In this document: piece after piece, positions 53,401-60,944 of the stretch
Layout: each line of letters starts with the position of its first letter
How positions within the stretch are numbered: the stretch's first letter is position 1
Assembly (NCBI GenBank): GCA_904830895.1
Contig: LR882958.1
Coordinates: 3,240,001-3,304,000 of the forward strand
Length of the DNA: 64,000 nucleotides
Reading direction: 5' to 3'
Source: Planktothrix rubescens CCAP 1459/22
GTDB taxonomy: Bacteria; Cyanobacteriota; Cyanobacteriia; Cyanobacteriales; Microcoleaceae
Notes under the pieces: model-generated
Databases searched by the model: none
Told to the model about the DNA's origin: nothing
The model's input: only the letters and a program-made list of their open reading frames with translations
Translations under genes and position numbers: made by a program

Positions 53401-54952
53401 CATGAGCTACTGCGGCTTGCGCTCCATATCGCCGCTCCATATTGAATATCTCAAAAATATGGAAGTTGCAGCATCGCTAACTATTTCCCTAATTCAGCAG
53501 CAAAAGCTATGGGGTTTGATTGCCTGTCATCACAATAGCCCCAAATTTATCCCCTACGAAGTACGGACTGTTTGCGAGTTTTTGGGACAGCTTATGTCTA
53601 CGGAATTAGCTAATAAGGAAGCGAACGAAAATCTTGATTACAAATTGCAACTTAAAAATATTCAAAGTCAATTTGTCGAACGTCTCAGCAAAGCTAACGA
53701 CTTTGTGAAAGAACTTACAGCCGATCCAGAAGCCTTATTAAAACTGACGGGCGCTGCGGGGGCGGCGATATGTGACAACGAAGAGATTACTTTGCTCGGT
53801 AAAACTCCGCAACTCGATCAATTAAAGCTGCTCTTGACTTGGATTCCGCCGCAATTTGATCAGGATATTTTTGTCACCGATGCTCTATCTCATTTGTATC
53901 CTGAAGCAGTAGCATATAAAGATGTCGCTGGTGGGCTGCTGGCAATGGCGATCTCCAAGATTCAACAGCGCTATGTGATATGGTTCCGTCCTGAGATCGC
54001 CCAAACTGTGACTTGGGCGGGAAATCCAGAGAAGCCGAAACGCATAGAAGAAGATGGCTCGGTGACAATATTTCCACGTCAGTCTTTTGAGGCGTGGCAA
54101 GAAATTGTGGATGGTCGCTCTCTGACTTGGCTGGATTGCGAAGTGGCGGGGGCACGTGAATTACGACAGGCGATCGTGGATATTGTGTTACGCCAAGCGG
54201 AAGATATTGCCCTAATCAATGTGGAATTAGAACGCAGCAATAGCGAGCTAGATGCCTTTGCCTACATTGCTTCCCATGATTTAAAGGAACCTCTACGGGG
54301 TATTCATAACTATGCAACTTTCTTGTTAGAAGATTACAGTGAGCTTCTTCAGGGTGATGGTGCTGACAAATTAAATACGCTAGTACGATTGACTAAAAGA
54401 ATGGAGTCATTAATTGAATCCTTGCTGAAGTTTTCGCGTTTGGGCAGACAGGAATTGCAGATGTCGCCGATCGCTCTCGATCACTTGTTAGAGAATGTAA
54501 CAGAGTTATTTGGCATGAATCCTCAATGGGAAAATTGCCAGATTCGGATGCCCCAATCATTGCCGACAGTGTTGGGCGATCGCATTTTGCTTGAAGAAGT
54601 CTTTACTAATCTAATTTCTAATGCCTTTAAATACAATGATCAATCTGAAAAATGGGCGGAAATTGGGTGGATTGAGACTAATGCACAGAACCCTGATTTT
54701 GTGACGATCTCTGTCCACGACAATGGCATCGGTATTCGTGAGAAACATTTAGACTCGGTGTTTCGGATCTTTAAACGTTTACATTCTCCTAACAAATACG
54801 GAGGCGGAACGGGTGCGGGGTTAACTATTGTCAAAAAAATTATTGAACGTCATGGCGGCACTATTCAAGTACAATCAATTTACGGGCAGGGAACTACATT
54901 TTTGTTTACTTTACCAATTAAAGTAAATATCTCTAGCCTAGAAACTGTTTAA
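50483..54952 (+). CDS. PAS histidine kinase fused to a bacteriophytochrome kinase
   Basis: 1489 residues in two complete modules. Module 1 has three PAS domains (about 10-130, 170-295 and 300-430), HisKA (MSHELRTPLNA, His about 453), HATPase (about 560-690) and only the first 11 residues of a receiver (LILLAEDNEANI). Module 2 starts at Met723 and is a full bacteriophytochrome: PAS-2 with the biliverdin-type Cys739 (TNCDREPIHIP), GAF with the DSDIPKQAKHLY motif, PHY with PRQSFEAW, HisKA (YIASHDLKEPLRG) and HATPase. The GAF reads SPLHIEYLKNM, without the Cph1-type Cys, so biliverdin rather than phycocyanobilin is expected. GAGG lies 8 bases before Met723, so the phytochrome may also be made alone. 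Confidence 0.88.
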   Translation: MEKTEKDYLALQESDEKFRLAFDKANIGMCLVDLQGNLFQVNEKISEIFGYSQDELKGLNVSDLAIAEDKQISQKFIHGAVVAHDDSGRLEKRYRHRLGHIIYGEVSSSLVRDTEGNPLYFISQVQDISERKRYEIDLEEARNALAKANAELEERVSVRTAELQKSETALRQSEMQFRRYFEQNLIGMAMTSPSKAWINVNDKLCEILGYSFAELQELSWDKITHPEDLAIDLEKFNLVIDGQIEGYEIDKRFIHKTGQIVYTSLAVQCHRKPNGKLDFFIALIQDISDRKKAEIALQESQDFLQKVTDTSPNIIYIYDLQQQCNIYVNREIATILGYSPIEIQAMGANFFSTLMHPDDLQNMPAEYARLARALDGEIYDCEYRMRNTQGEWRWLYSRHSVFSRDLKGQVKCTVGSAQDITERKLAETQLQQTYAELLQATRLKDEFLATMSHELRTPLNAILGMTELLQEEIYGSINEEQMTALQTIENSGSHLLELINDVLDVAKIESGQVHLEISSISIAALCESSLLFIQQQARKKNIQVHRVLPSNLPNIHVDERRIRQALINLLNNAVKFTLEGGTITLEVSEVRLESSTTNLTPINYLKIAVIDTGIGISSENIPKLFQPFIQIDSALNRKYDGMGLGLALVKRLVELHGGTVELTSELGVGSCFAINLPINFGDPSIEDQTNSDLSEQDQIGQSQTEGLISPLILLAEDNEANIMNINTVNDLELVTLTNCDREPIHIPRSIQPHGLLMVLSETDLSIVQVSANSLDILGVEPLDLLDRPLADFIGSDRITDIANCLERDFENINPLSISFVRAGSDTLDFKGIVHRAISGEIVLELEPILDNSNKDFFHFYHQIKNTLSKIQATSDLSKLCNVIVQEISEITGFDRVMIYRFNEGGDGNIIAEIKQPEQKAFLGLRYPDSDIPKQAKHLYTLNWLRLIPDMDYQPCQLVTSPTANPEVEIQPLDMSYCGLRSISPLHIEYLKNMEVAASLTISLIQQQKLWGLIACHHNSPKFIPYEVRTVCEFLGQLMSTELANKEANENLDYKLQLKNIQSQFVERLSKANDFVKELTADPEALLKLTGAAGAAICDNEEITLLGKTPQLDQLKLLLTWIPPQFDQDIFVTDALSHLYPEAVAYKDVAGGLLAMAISKIQQRYVIWFRPEIAQTVTWAGNPEKPKRIEEDGSVTIFPRQSFEAWQEIVDGRSLTWLDCEVAGARELRQAIVDIVLRQAEDIALINVELERSNSELDAFAYIASHDLKEPLRGIHNYATFLLEDYSELLQGDGADKLNTLVRLTKRMESLIESLLKFSRLGRQELQMSPIALDHLLENVTELFGMNPQWENCQIRMPQSLPTVLGDRILLEEVFTNLISNAFKYNDQSEKWAEIGWIETNAQNPDFVTISVHDNGIGIREKHLDSVFRIFKRLHSPNKYGGGTGAGLTIVKKIIERHGGTIQVQSIYGQGTTFLFTLPIKVNISSLETV

Positions 54953-55008
54953 GAATTGTCTATATCCCCCAACGATTCTAAACAATCATCAAATATACAA
55001 AGTAACTT

Positions 55009-58000
55009 ATGCTAAAAATTTTGATTGTCGATGATGCTGAAAGCGATCGAGTTAGTTATGTGCGTTATTTACAATCAGACTCAGAACGCCCTTATTGCAT
55101 TATTGAAGCCGAGACGTTAGAAGAAGGGCTGGAATTATGGCGATCGCAGCAGCCAGATGTTGTATTACTAGATATCAACTTGCCCGATGGCGATGGCTTG
55201 GAATTTTTAGAAGAAATTGGTATTGAGTCGCCAACAAACAAACTACCCGTGATCATGTTAACGGGAGAAGGAGATGAGCGCATAGCGGTACGCGCCATGA
55301 AATTGGGAGCGATGGACTATGTGGTAAAAGGAGATGTGACTGCGAAATCGCTTTTAACCTTTATCGCTCAGGTACATGAAAATAATTTACTCCTTAAACA
55401 ACTAAGGCGATCGCAACTACAGCAAACAGTAATTGCCTCAATGGCGCTACATATTCGTAGATCTCACACATTTGAGGATGTCTCCAATACGATTGTCCAA
55501 GAAATACGCAGCTTTTTAGTTGCTGATCGGGTGATCATTTACCGATTTAATCCCGATATGAGTGGGGAAATTGTTGCTGAATCGGTCATTTCACCTTGGG
55601 ATTCATCCTTGAATGCTCAAATCGAAGATACTTGCTTTCAGGGAAATCTCGGCGGGGAATATCAAAAGGGTAAAGTCTTTGCGGCGCATGATATTTATGA
55701 GGCTAACCTGACGGAATGCCATATTCAACTCCTTGAAAGATTTCAGGTAAAGGCAAATCTCGTCGCCCCCATCTTGCTTAATGGCATGAATACCCTGTGG
55801 GGCTTGCTGATTGTGCATCAATGTGATGCTCCCCGCCAATGGCATGAAGAAGATATTCAGTTATTGCAGCAGCTATCCATACATTTAGCGATCTCTTTAT
55901 ATCAAGCTGAACTCTATCAAAATCTGGAAAGCCTGAATGCCTCTCTGGAGGAAAAGGTACAGGAACGGACACAAGAAATACAACTGCAAGCGCAAATGCT
56001 AGAGCAGATTAATGATGCTGTCATTTCGACGGCGATGGATGGCACGATCCTCACTTGGAACATTGGATCGGAGAAACTCTATGGATACGAGTCTCATGAA
56101 GCGATCGGGCAGAATATTAGTATGCTTTATCTAACTGAAGATTTGCCTCTCCTACAATCCTCAGTCTTGATACCGCTATTAGAAAAAGGAACTCATGAAG
56201 TTGAGCTACGGAATCGGACAAAATCAGGAAATATTCTTTATATCAACTTACGTCTTTCCCTCGTTCGGGATGAAATGGAAAATCCCATTCGCGTGATTGG
56301 TTGCTCTAATGATATTAGCGATCGCAAACAAGCTGAACTCGAACTAAGAAGGAGTGAAGGTCGTTTTCGTCAGTTGTTTGAATCTGATGTAGTTGGTACA
56401 CTCTCTGCTGATTTGCAGGGGCAAATTACTGATGCCAATGATCTTTTTCTAGATATGCTTGGATATACTCGACAGGAGCTTGAGTCGGGTTTAATCCGTT
56501 GGAACGAAATCACACCGCCCGAATATGTTGCCGCCGATTTTTATGCGATGTCACATTTATTGGAGTATGGCACGATCACTCCTTGGGAAAAACAATATTC
56601 TCGTAAAGATGGTAGTCGAGTTTCTGTACTAATAGGTGCGGTACTTCTTACAGACTCTGACGATCAAACCATTTGTATTGCCGTAGATATTAGCGATCGC
56701 AAACGCGCTGAACAAAAACTTCAGCAACTCAATCAAGAGCTAGAAACTAAGGTTGCCGAACGCACTCAAGAACTAGCACAGGTTAACAGTCTCCAAAGTG
56801 CCATCTTAGGAAGTACCAGTTACTCGATCATTTCCACCGACTTAAATGGCATTATTCAGACCTGTAATCCTTCAGTTGAAAGGATGCTCGGTTACAGTCC
56901 CTCAGAACTGATTGGCAATACGCCTGAGATTATTCACGATCGCCAAGAGGTAATTGACAGAGCCGCAGAGCTAACTGAGGAACTAAAGCAGGATATTCCT
57001 GTTGGTTTTGAAGTGTTTATTGCCAAATCCCGTCGAAATCTTGTTAACGAACAAGAATGGACTTATATCCGCAAAGATGGTTCTCGCTTTCCCGTTTCGC
57101 TATCTGTCACAGCACTTAAGGATGACAACGATCAAATTATTGGTTTCTTAGGCATTGCAAATGATATTAGCGATCGCAAAGAAGCGGAAATTGCCTTAAT
57201 TGAGAGCGAAACGAAATTCCGTCGTTTGGTAGAAGGTATTAACGACTTAATTTGGTCAACTGATAAAAATGGTGCATTCTCCTATCTATCACCTCAATTT
57301 CAAACTCTCTTTGGCTTAGAAGTCAATGAATGGATTGGCAAAAAATTTACCGATCTAGTCCATCCAGATGACCTTGATGGGTTAATCAGTGCATACAAAC
57401 AGTCTATTCGCTCTCAGCAAAAGACTAGCAATATTGAATTCCGTCATCTCCATCAAAATGGTGACTATATTTGGGTGAGTATCAATACCACACCGATTAT
57501 TAATTCTGAAGGTATCGTCATTGGTGGTCATGGAATTTTGGCAGATATTAGCGATCGCAAACAAGCCGAAGTACAGCTACAGAAAATTAACGAAGAACTC
57601 CTTCGCGCCACTAAACTCAAGGATGAATTTCTTGCCAACATGAGCCACGAACTCCGCACGCCGCTAAATTCAATCTTAGGGATGTCAGAATCTCTTAAAG
57701 ACGAGATTTTGGGATCGCTAAACGAAAAGCAATTAAAGGCGATCGGTATAGTCGAATCAAGCGGCGAACATCTTCTATCCCTAATTAATGACATTCTCGA
57801 TCTATCAAAAATCTCATCAGGGATGATGGAATTAAATACTGAATCAGTCTCAGTCAAAAATCTCTGTGATTCTAGTCTGGTCTTTGTGAGACAGCAAGCA
57901 TTTCAAAAGAAAGTGCAACTCAACAGCAACATTCCTAAGAATATCAACAAGATTAATGTCGAAGAGCGTCGCATCAGACAGGTTTTAATCAATCTGCTCA

Positions 58001-58458
58001 CTAATGCTGTCAAATTTACTCCCAGCGAAGGGCAAGTAAATCTTCTCGTTGCAGTTGGTGGCGGCGATACATGGCAAGGAGAGGCAACAATCCCCCAGTA
58101 CATCAAACTGATGAATTCACCGATGATCGTATTTCAAATCGTAGATACTGGCATTGGCATTGCTCCCAAAGATTTGCAACGCCTCTTCCAACCCTTCGTG
58201 CAAGTTAGCAGCAGTCTCAATCGTCAATACGAAGGCACGGGCTTAGGGTTAGCCCTAGTCAAGCAGATTGTCGAACTACATGGCGGTCAGGTCATGGCTG
58301 AGAGTAAAATCGGCAAAGGTAGCTCTTTCTCGGTTGCCCTACCCTATGATATATCCCAGTCTAGCGCTCCAGAATCCACAACAGTTTCGACTACTTTAGA
58401 GCCCACATTCCGCAGATATTTAAGCCAATTGAATTGCCAATTAAATTGGAATAAATAA
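55009..58458 (+). CDS. Receiver-GAF-PAS4 histidine kinase
   Basis: 1149 residues. An N-terminal receiver (1-125) has DD at 8-9, phospho-acceptor VVLLDINLPDGDG with Asp about 54, and a MDYVVKGD lysine. A GAF domain (about 150-310) is followed by a coiled coil, four PAS domains (about 325-440, 445-565, 585-725 and 730-855), HisKA (MSHELRTPLNS, His about 878) and HATPase (about 980-1125, GTGLGLALVKQIV). It starts 56 bases after the phytochrome fusion. By analogy with cph1-rcp1 pairs, its N-terminal receiver is the likely phospho-acceptor for the phytochrome, but this is inference. There is no C-terminal receiver. Confidence 0.9.
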   Translation: MLKILIVDDAESDRVSYVRYLQSDSERPYCIIEAETLEEGLELWRSQQPDVVLLDINLPDGDGLEFLEEIGIESPTNKLPVIMLTGEGDERIAVRAMKLGAMDYVVKGDVTAKSLLTFIAQVHENNLLLKQLRRSQLQQTVIASMALHIRRSHTFEDVSNTIVQEIRSFLVADRVIIYRFNPDMSGEIVAESVISPWDSSLNAQIEDTCFQGNLGGEYQKGKVFAAHDIYEANLTECHIQLLERFQVKANLVAPILLNGMNTLWGLLIVHQCDAPRQWHEEDIQLLQQLSIHLAISLYQAELYQNLESLNASLEEKVQERTQEIQLQAQMLEQINDAVISTAMDGTILTWNIGSEKLYGYESHEAIGQNISMLYLTEDLPLLQSSVLIPLLEKGTHEVELRNRTKSGNILYINLRLSLVRDEMENPIRVIGCSNDISDRKQAELELRRSEGRFRQLFESDVVGTLSADLQGQITDANDLFLDMLGYTRQELESGLIRWNEITPPEYVAADFYAMSHLLEYGTITPWEKQYSRKDGSRVSVLIGAVLLTDSDDQTICIAVDISDRKRAEQKLQQLNQELETKVAERTQELAQVNSLQSAILGSTSYSIISTDLNGIIQTCNPSVERMLGYSPSELIGNTPEIIHDRQEVIDRAAELTEELKQDIPVGFEVFIAKSRRNLVNEQEWTYIRKDGSRFPVSLSVTALKDDNDQIIGFLGIANDISDRKEAEIALIESETKFRRLVEGINDLIWSTDKNGAFSYLSPQFQTLFGLEVNEWIGKKFTDLVHPDDLDGLISAYKQSIRSQQKTSNIEFRHLHQNGDYIWVSINTTPIINSEGIVIGGHGILADISDRKQAEVQLQKINEELLRATKLKDEFLANMSHELRTPLNSILGMSESLKDEILGSLNEKQLKAIGIVESSGEHLLSLINDILDLSKISSGMMELNTESVSVKNLCDSSLVFVRQQAFQKKVQLNSNIPKNINKINVEERRIRQVLINLLTNAVKFTPSEGQVNLLVAVGGGDTWQGEATIPQYIKLMNSPMIVFQIVDTGIGIAPKDLQRLFQPFVQVSSSLNRQYEGTGLGLALVKQIVELHGGQVMAESKIGKGSSFSVALPYDISQSSAPESTTVSTTLEPTFRRYLSQLNCQLNWNK

Positions 58459-58500
58459 AAGCCCAAATCATTATATGGCAATCATTTGGGCTATTTTCAA
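58459..58500 (+). terminator. Terminator-like hairpin after the kinase block
   Basis: AGCCCAAAT (58460-58468) pairs with ATTTGGGCT (58484-58492) and is followed by ATTTTC. It closes the signalling block and lies 39 bases before the transposase gene. Confidence 0.7.
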
Positions 58501-58538
58501 TGTAGAATAATAATTAGAGTAGCTGAACAAATAAAAAT

Positions 58539-60182
58539 ATGAAAAACCCCCTAGAAGCGATAGAAATCGTGAATTTAGACCATTTAGGAATAGTAGCAGG
58601 CGTAATAGATGAGATGGAATTAGTAGAAGAAGTGAATAAAAAAGTGGGATTAAGAGGAAAAGAAGCCATAAGCCCAGGACAGGTAATGAAAGCAATGATT
58701 TTGAATGGATTAGGGTTTTTGAGCGCGCCGCTGTACCTATTCGAGAACTTTTTCGTAGGGAAAGCAACAGAACATTTAATAGGAGAAGGAGTAATAGCAG
58801 AGCAACTAAATGATGACAGAATCGGGAGAGCATTAGATAAATATTATGAAGTAGGAACAACAAATCTATTCACAGCAATAGCCCTAAAAGCCGCCCAAAA
58901 ATTCCAAGTAGAAAAGGAAAGCGTACACCTAGATAGCAGTTCGATATCAGTAGAGGGAGAATACAAAAGTAAAGAAGAAGAAAATCAGGAAATAGAAGAA
59001 GAAATGAAAGCCATAAAAATAGTGCATGGATACTCAAGAGATAAAAGACCAGATCTGAAACAATTTATAATAGATATGGTAGTAAGCGGAGACGGAGATG
59101 TGCCATTATATCTAAAAATAGATGACGGAAACGCCGATGATAAAAGCGTATTTGTAGAAAGACTAAAAGAATTTAAAAAGCAATGGACATTTGAAGGAAT
59201 ATGTGTAGCAGACAGTGCATTATACACAGCAGAGAATATAGGAGCAATGGCAGGAATGAAATGGATAACAAGAGTACCATTAAGTATAAAAGAAGCGCAA
59301 AATAAGATTGTAGAGATAGAAGAGGAAGAATGGGAGCAGAGTCAAATAAAAGGATATAGAATAGCAACGAAATCAAGTGAGTACGCAAACATAAAACAAA
59401 GATGGTTAGTAGTAGAAAGTGAAGCCAGGAAAAAAGCAGCCCTAAAAAAAATATCAGAGCAAGTAGAAAAACAGTTAGAGAACGCCAAAGCATCACTGCG
59501 GAAGCTATTGAAACAAGAGTATGCTTGCATAGCGGATGCAGAGATTGGGATAAAAATGTTATCAGATTCGTGGAAATATCACGAAATAAAAGAAATAAAA
59601 TGCACAGAAAAAGCCAGTAAAAAAAGCCAAAGTAAAACAGAAAAAGGGAATCAAGAAAAGACAATAGTTTATCAAGTAACAGGAGAGATAGAACCTAGAG
59701 AATCAGTGATAGAAGCGGAAAAAATCAAAGCCGGAAGATTTATATTAGCGACAAATATATTAGACAAGAAAGAGGTGAGTAATGAAAAGCTATTAGCCGA
59801 ATACAAAGCGCAGCAAAGTAACGAGAGAGGATTTAGATTTTTAAAAGATCCGTTATTTTTCACAGCAAGTGTATTCGTGAAAAAACCAGAGAGAGTGGAA
59901 GCAATAGCGATGATAATGGGATTGTGCTTGTTAGTGTATAACCTAGCTCAAAGAAAATTGAGAAAACAATTAGAAACAGCCCAAGAAGGGGTAAGAAATC
60001 AGGTCAAGAAATTAACGAATAAACCGACGATGCGGTGGATATTTCAAATGTTCCAAGCGGTGCATTTAGTCAGGATAAATGGAGAAAACCAAGTGAGTAA
60101 CTTAACCCAAGAACGTCAAGAAATATTGCAGCATTTAGGGAAAGATTGCTGTCAATACTATTTAATGATTCCTGGGGGATAA
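58539..60182 (+). CDS. IS1634-like (DUF4277) transposase
   Basis: 547 residues with no frame break. The N-terminal DUF4277-type start (IEIVNLDHLGIVAGVIDEM, GQVMKAMILNGLGF, DRIGRALDKYYEVG) precedes a DDE catalytic core. The likely carboxylates lie in VHLDSSSISVEG, ICVADSALYTAEN and NERGFRFLKDPLF. The gene uses A-rich codons throughout (long runs of GAA, AAA and ATA), unlike its neighbours, consistent with recent arrival. I could not find convincing terminal inverted repeats by eye, so the IS ends are not marked. Confidence 0.9.
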   Translation: MKNPLEAIEIVNLDHLGIVAGVIDEMELVEEVNKKVGLRGKEAISPGQVMKAMILNGLGFLSAPLYLFENFFVGKATEHLIGEGVIAEQLNDDRIGRALDKYYEVGTTNLFTAIALKAAQKFQVEKESVHLDSSSISVEGEYKSKEEENQEIEEEMKAIKIVHGYSRDKRPDLKQFIIDMVVSGDGDVPLYLKIDDGNADDKSVFVERLKEFKKQWTFEGICVADSALYTAENIGAMAGMKWITRVPLSIKEAQNKIVEIEEEEWEQSQIKGYRIATKSSEYANIKQRWLVVESEARKKAALKKISEQVEKQLENAKASLRKLLKQEYACIADAEIGIKMLSDSWKYHEIKEIKCTEKASKKSQSKTEKGNQEKTIVYQVTGEIEPRESVIEAEKIKAGRFILATNILDKKEVSNEKLLAEYKAQQSNERGFRFLKDPLFFTASVFVKKPERVEAIAMIMGLCLLVYNLAQRKLRKQLETAQEGVRNQVKKLTNKPTMRWIFQMFQAVHLVRINGENQVSNLTQERQEILQHLGKDCCQYYLMIPGG

Positions 60183-60408
60183 AGATTAAAAGAAAGGGGG
60201 AAATAGTTGTAAAAAATCTAAGTTATGAGTCAAGATGAGAACTCTTGGCTGAAAAGAATTTGGTGATAAAATACAAATATATTAAAAAAATGGAGTTCTA
60301 TTTCTATTAAAAAATAGTAATTATTTATGTTTAGTTAAATAGCGGTAAACTAGCTATATAATTTGATAGTAAAGCCTCGGAAGTTCACCGAAAAATTGGA
60401 ATAGGTTT

Positions 60409-60882
60409 CTATTTTTTAGAATTAGTGGAAAATTTGACCCCTATCTGCGGAATGTGGGCTTTAATCCATCCCGTGCGATCTCTATCAGTCAAAACCCGCA
60501 CTTTTTGCCATTGTTTATCATCACTTTCTCCCAAAACAACCACTTTTTCTTGATAGGCAATGCCACCAATTCGGTTAGCCTCGGTACTGGGAGTATCGCG
60601 TAAAATCAAACCGATAGGCTGGGTCACAATTGCCTGATAAGCACCAGGTTCAAGTTTTTCTGCTTCTGGAGTTGGGATCGGGGTTGGCGTGACCGCGGCT
60701 TGGGGAGTAACTGGCTTTGCTGCTATTTTTGTTTGGGGGTTATCATTAGGAAAGGTCGGACGTTCTGGAAGTTCTGATAAACGGGCTGCAAAATATAAGG
60801 CGGTAGCGACCGTTGCACCCGCTAAAATTAAAATTGCCAGAAAAAAACCCACAATAAATTTAAAAACACCATAAAGATTCAT
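60409..60882 (-). CDS. Membrane-anchored SH3-domain protein
   Basis: 157 residues from the ATG at 60882 (MNLYGVFKFIVGFF). One membrane helix (about 8-30) is followed by a proline/threonine-rich linker (PTPIPTPEAEKL) and a bacterial SH3 domain (about 80-142): IVTQPIGLILRDTPSTEANRIGGIAYQEKVVVLGE. SH3b domains of this kind usually sit in the periplasm and bind cell wall. The SH3 gene lies 62 bases downstream of ycf46 on the same strand, so they may be cotranscribed. Confidence 0.8.
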   Translation of the reverse strand: MNLYGVFKFIVGFFLAILILAGATVATALYFAARLSELPERPTFPNDNPQTKIAAKPVTPQAAVTPTPIPTPEAEKLEPGAYQAIVTQPIGLILRDTPSTEANRIGGIAYQEKVVVLGESDDKQWQKVRVLTDRDRTGWIKAHIPQIGVKFSTNSKK

Positions 60883-60944
60883 AGTTTTGGGAATAGTTCT
60901 ATACATAGGTTTTAAACCCCGATCTAAAGATACCTATAATACCA

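Noticed and set aside
58471-58863. Leucine-rich 130-codon minus-strand frame
   Set aside because: It is the reverse complement of the A-rich transposase; the Leu/Ser/Phe richness comes from AAG/AAA/GAA codons on the real strand. The same applies to 59173-59664.
58500-60400. Terminal inverted repeats of the IS1634-like element
   Set aside because: I compared the sequence before 58539 with that after 60182 and found no convincing inverted match, so the IS boundaries are left unmarked.
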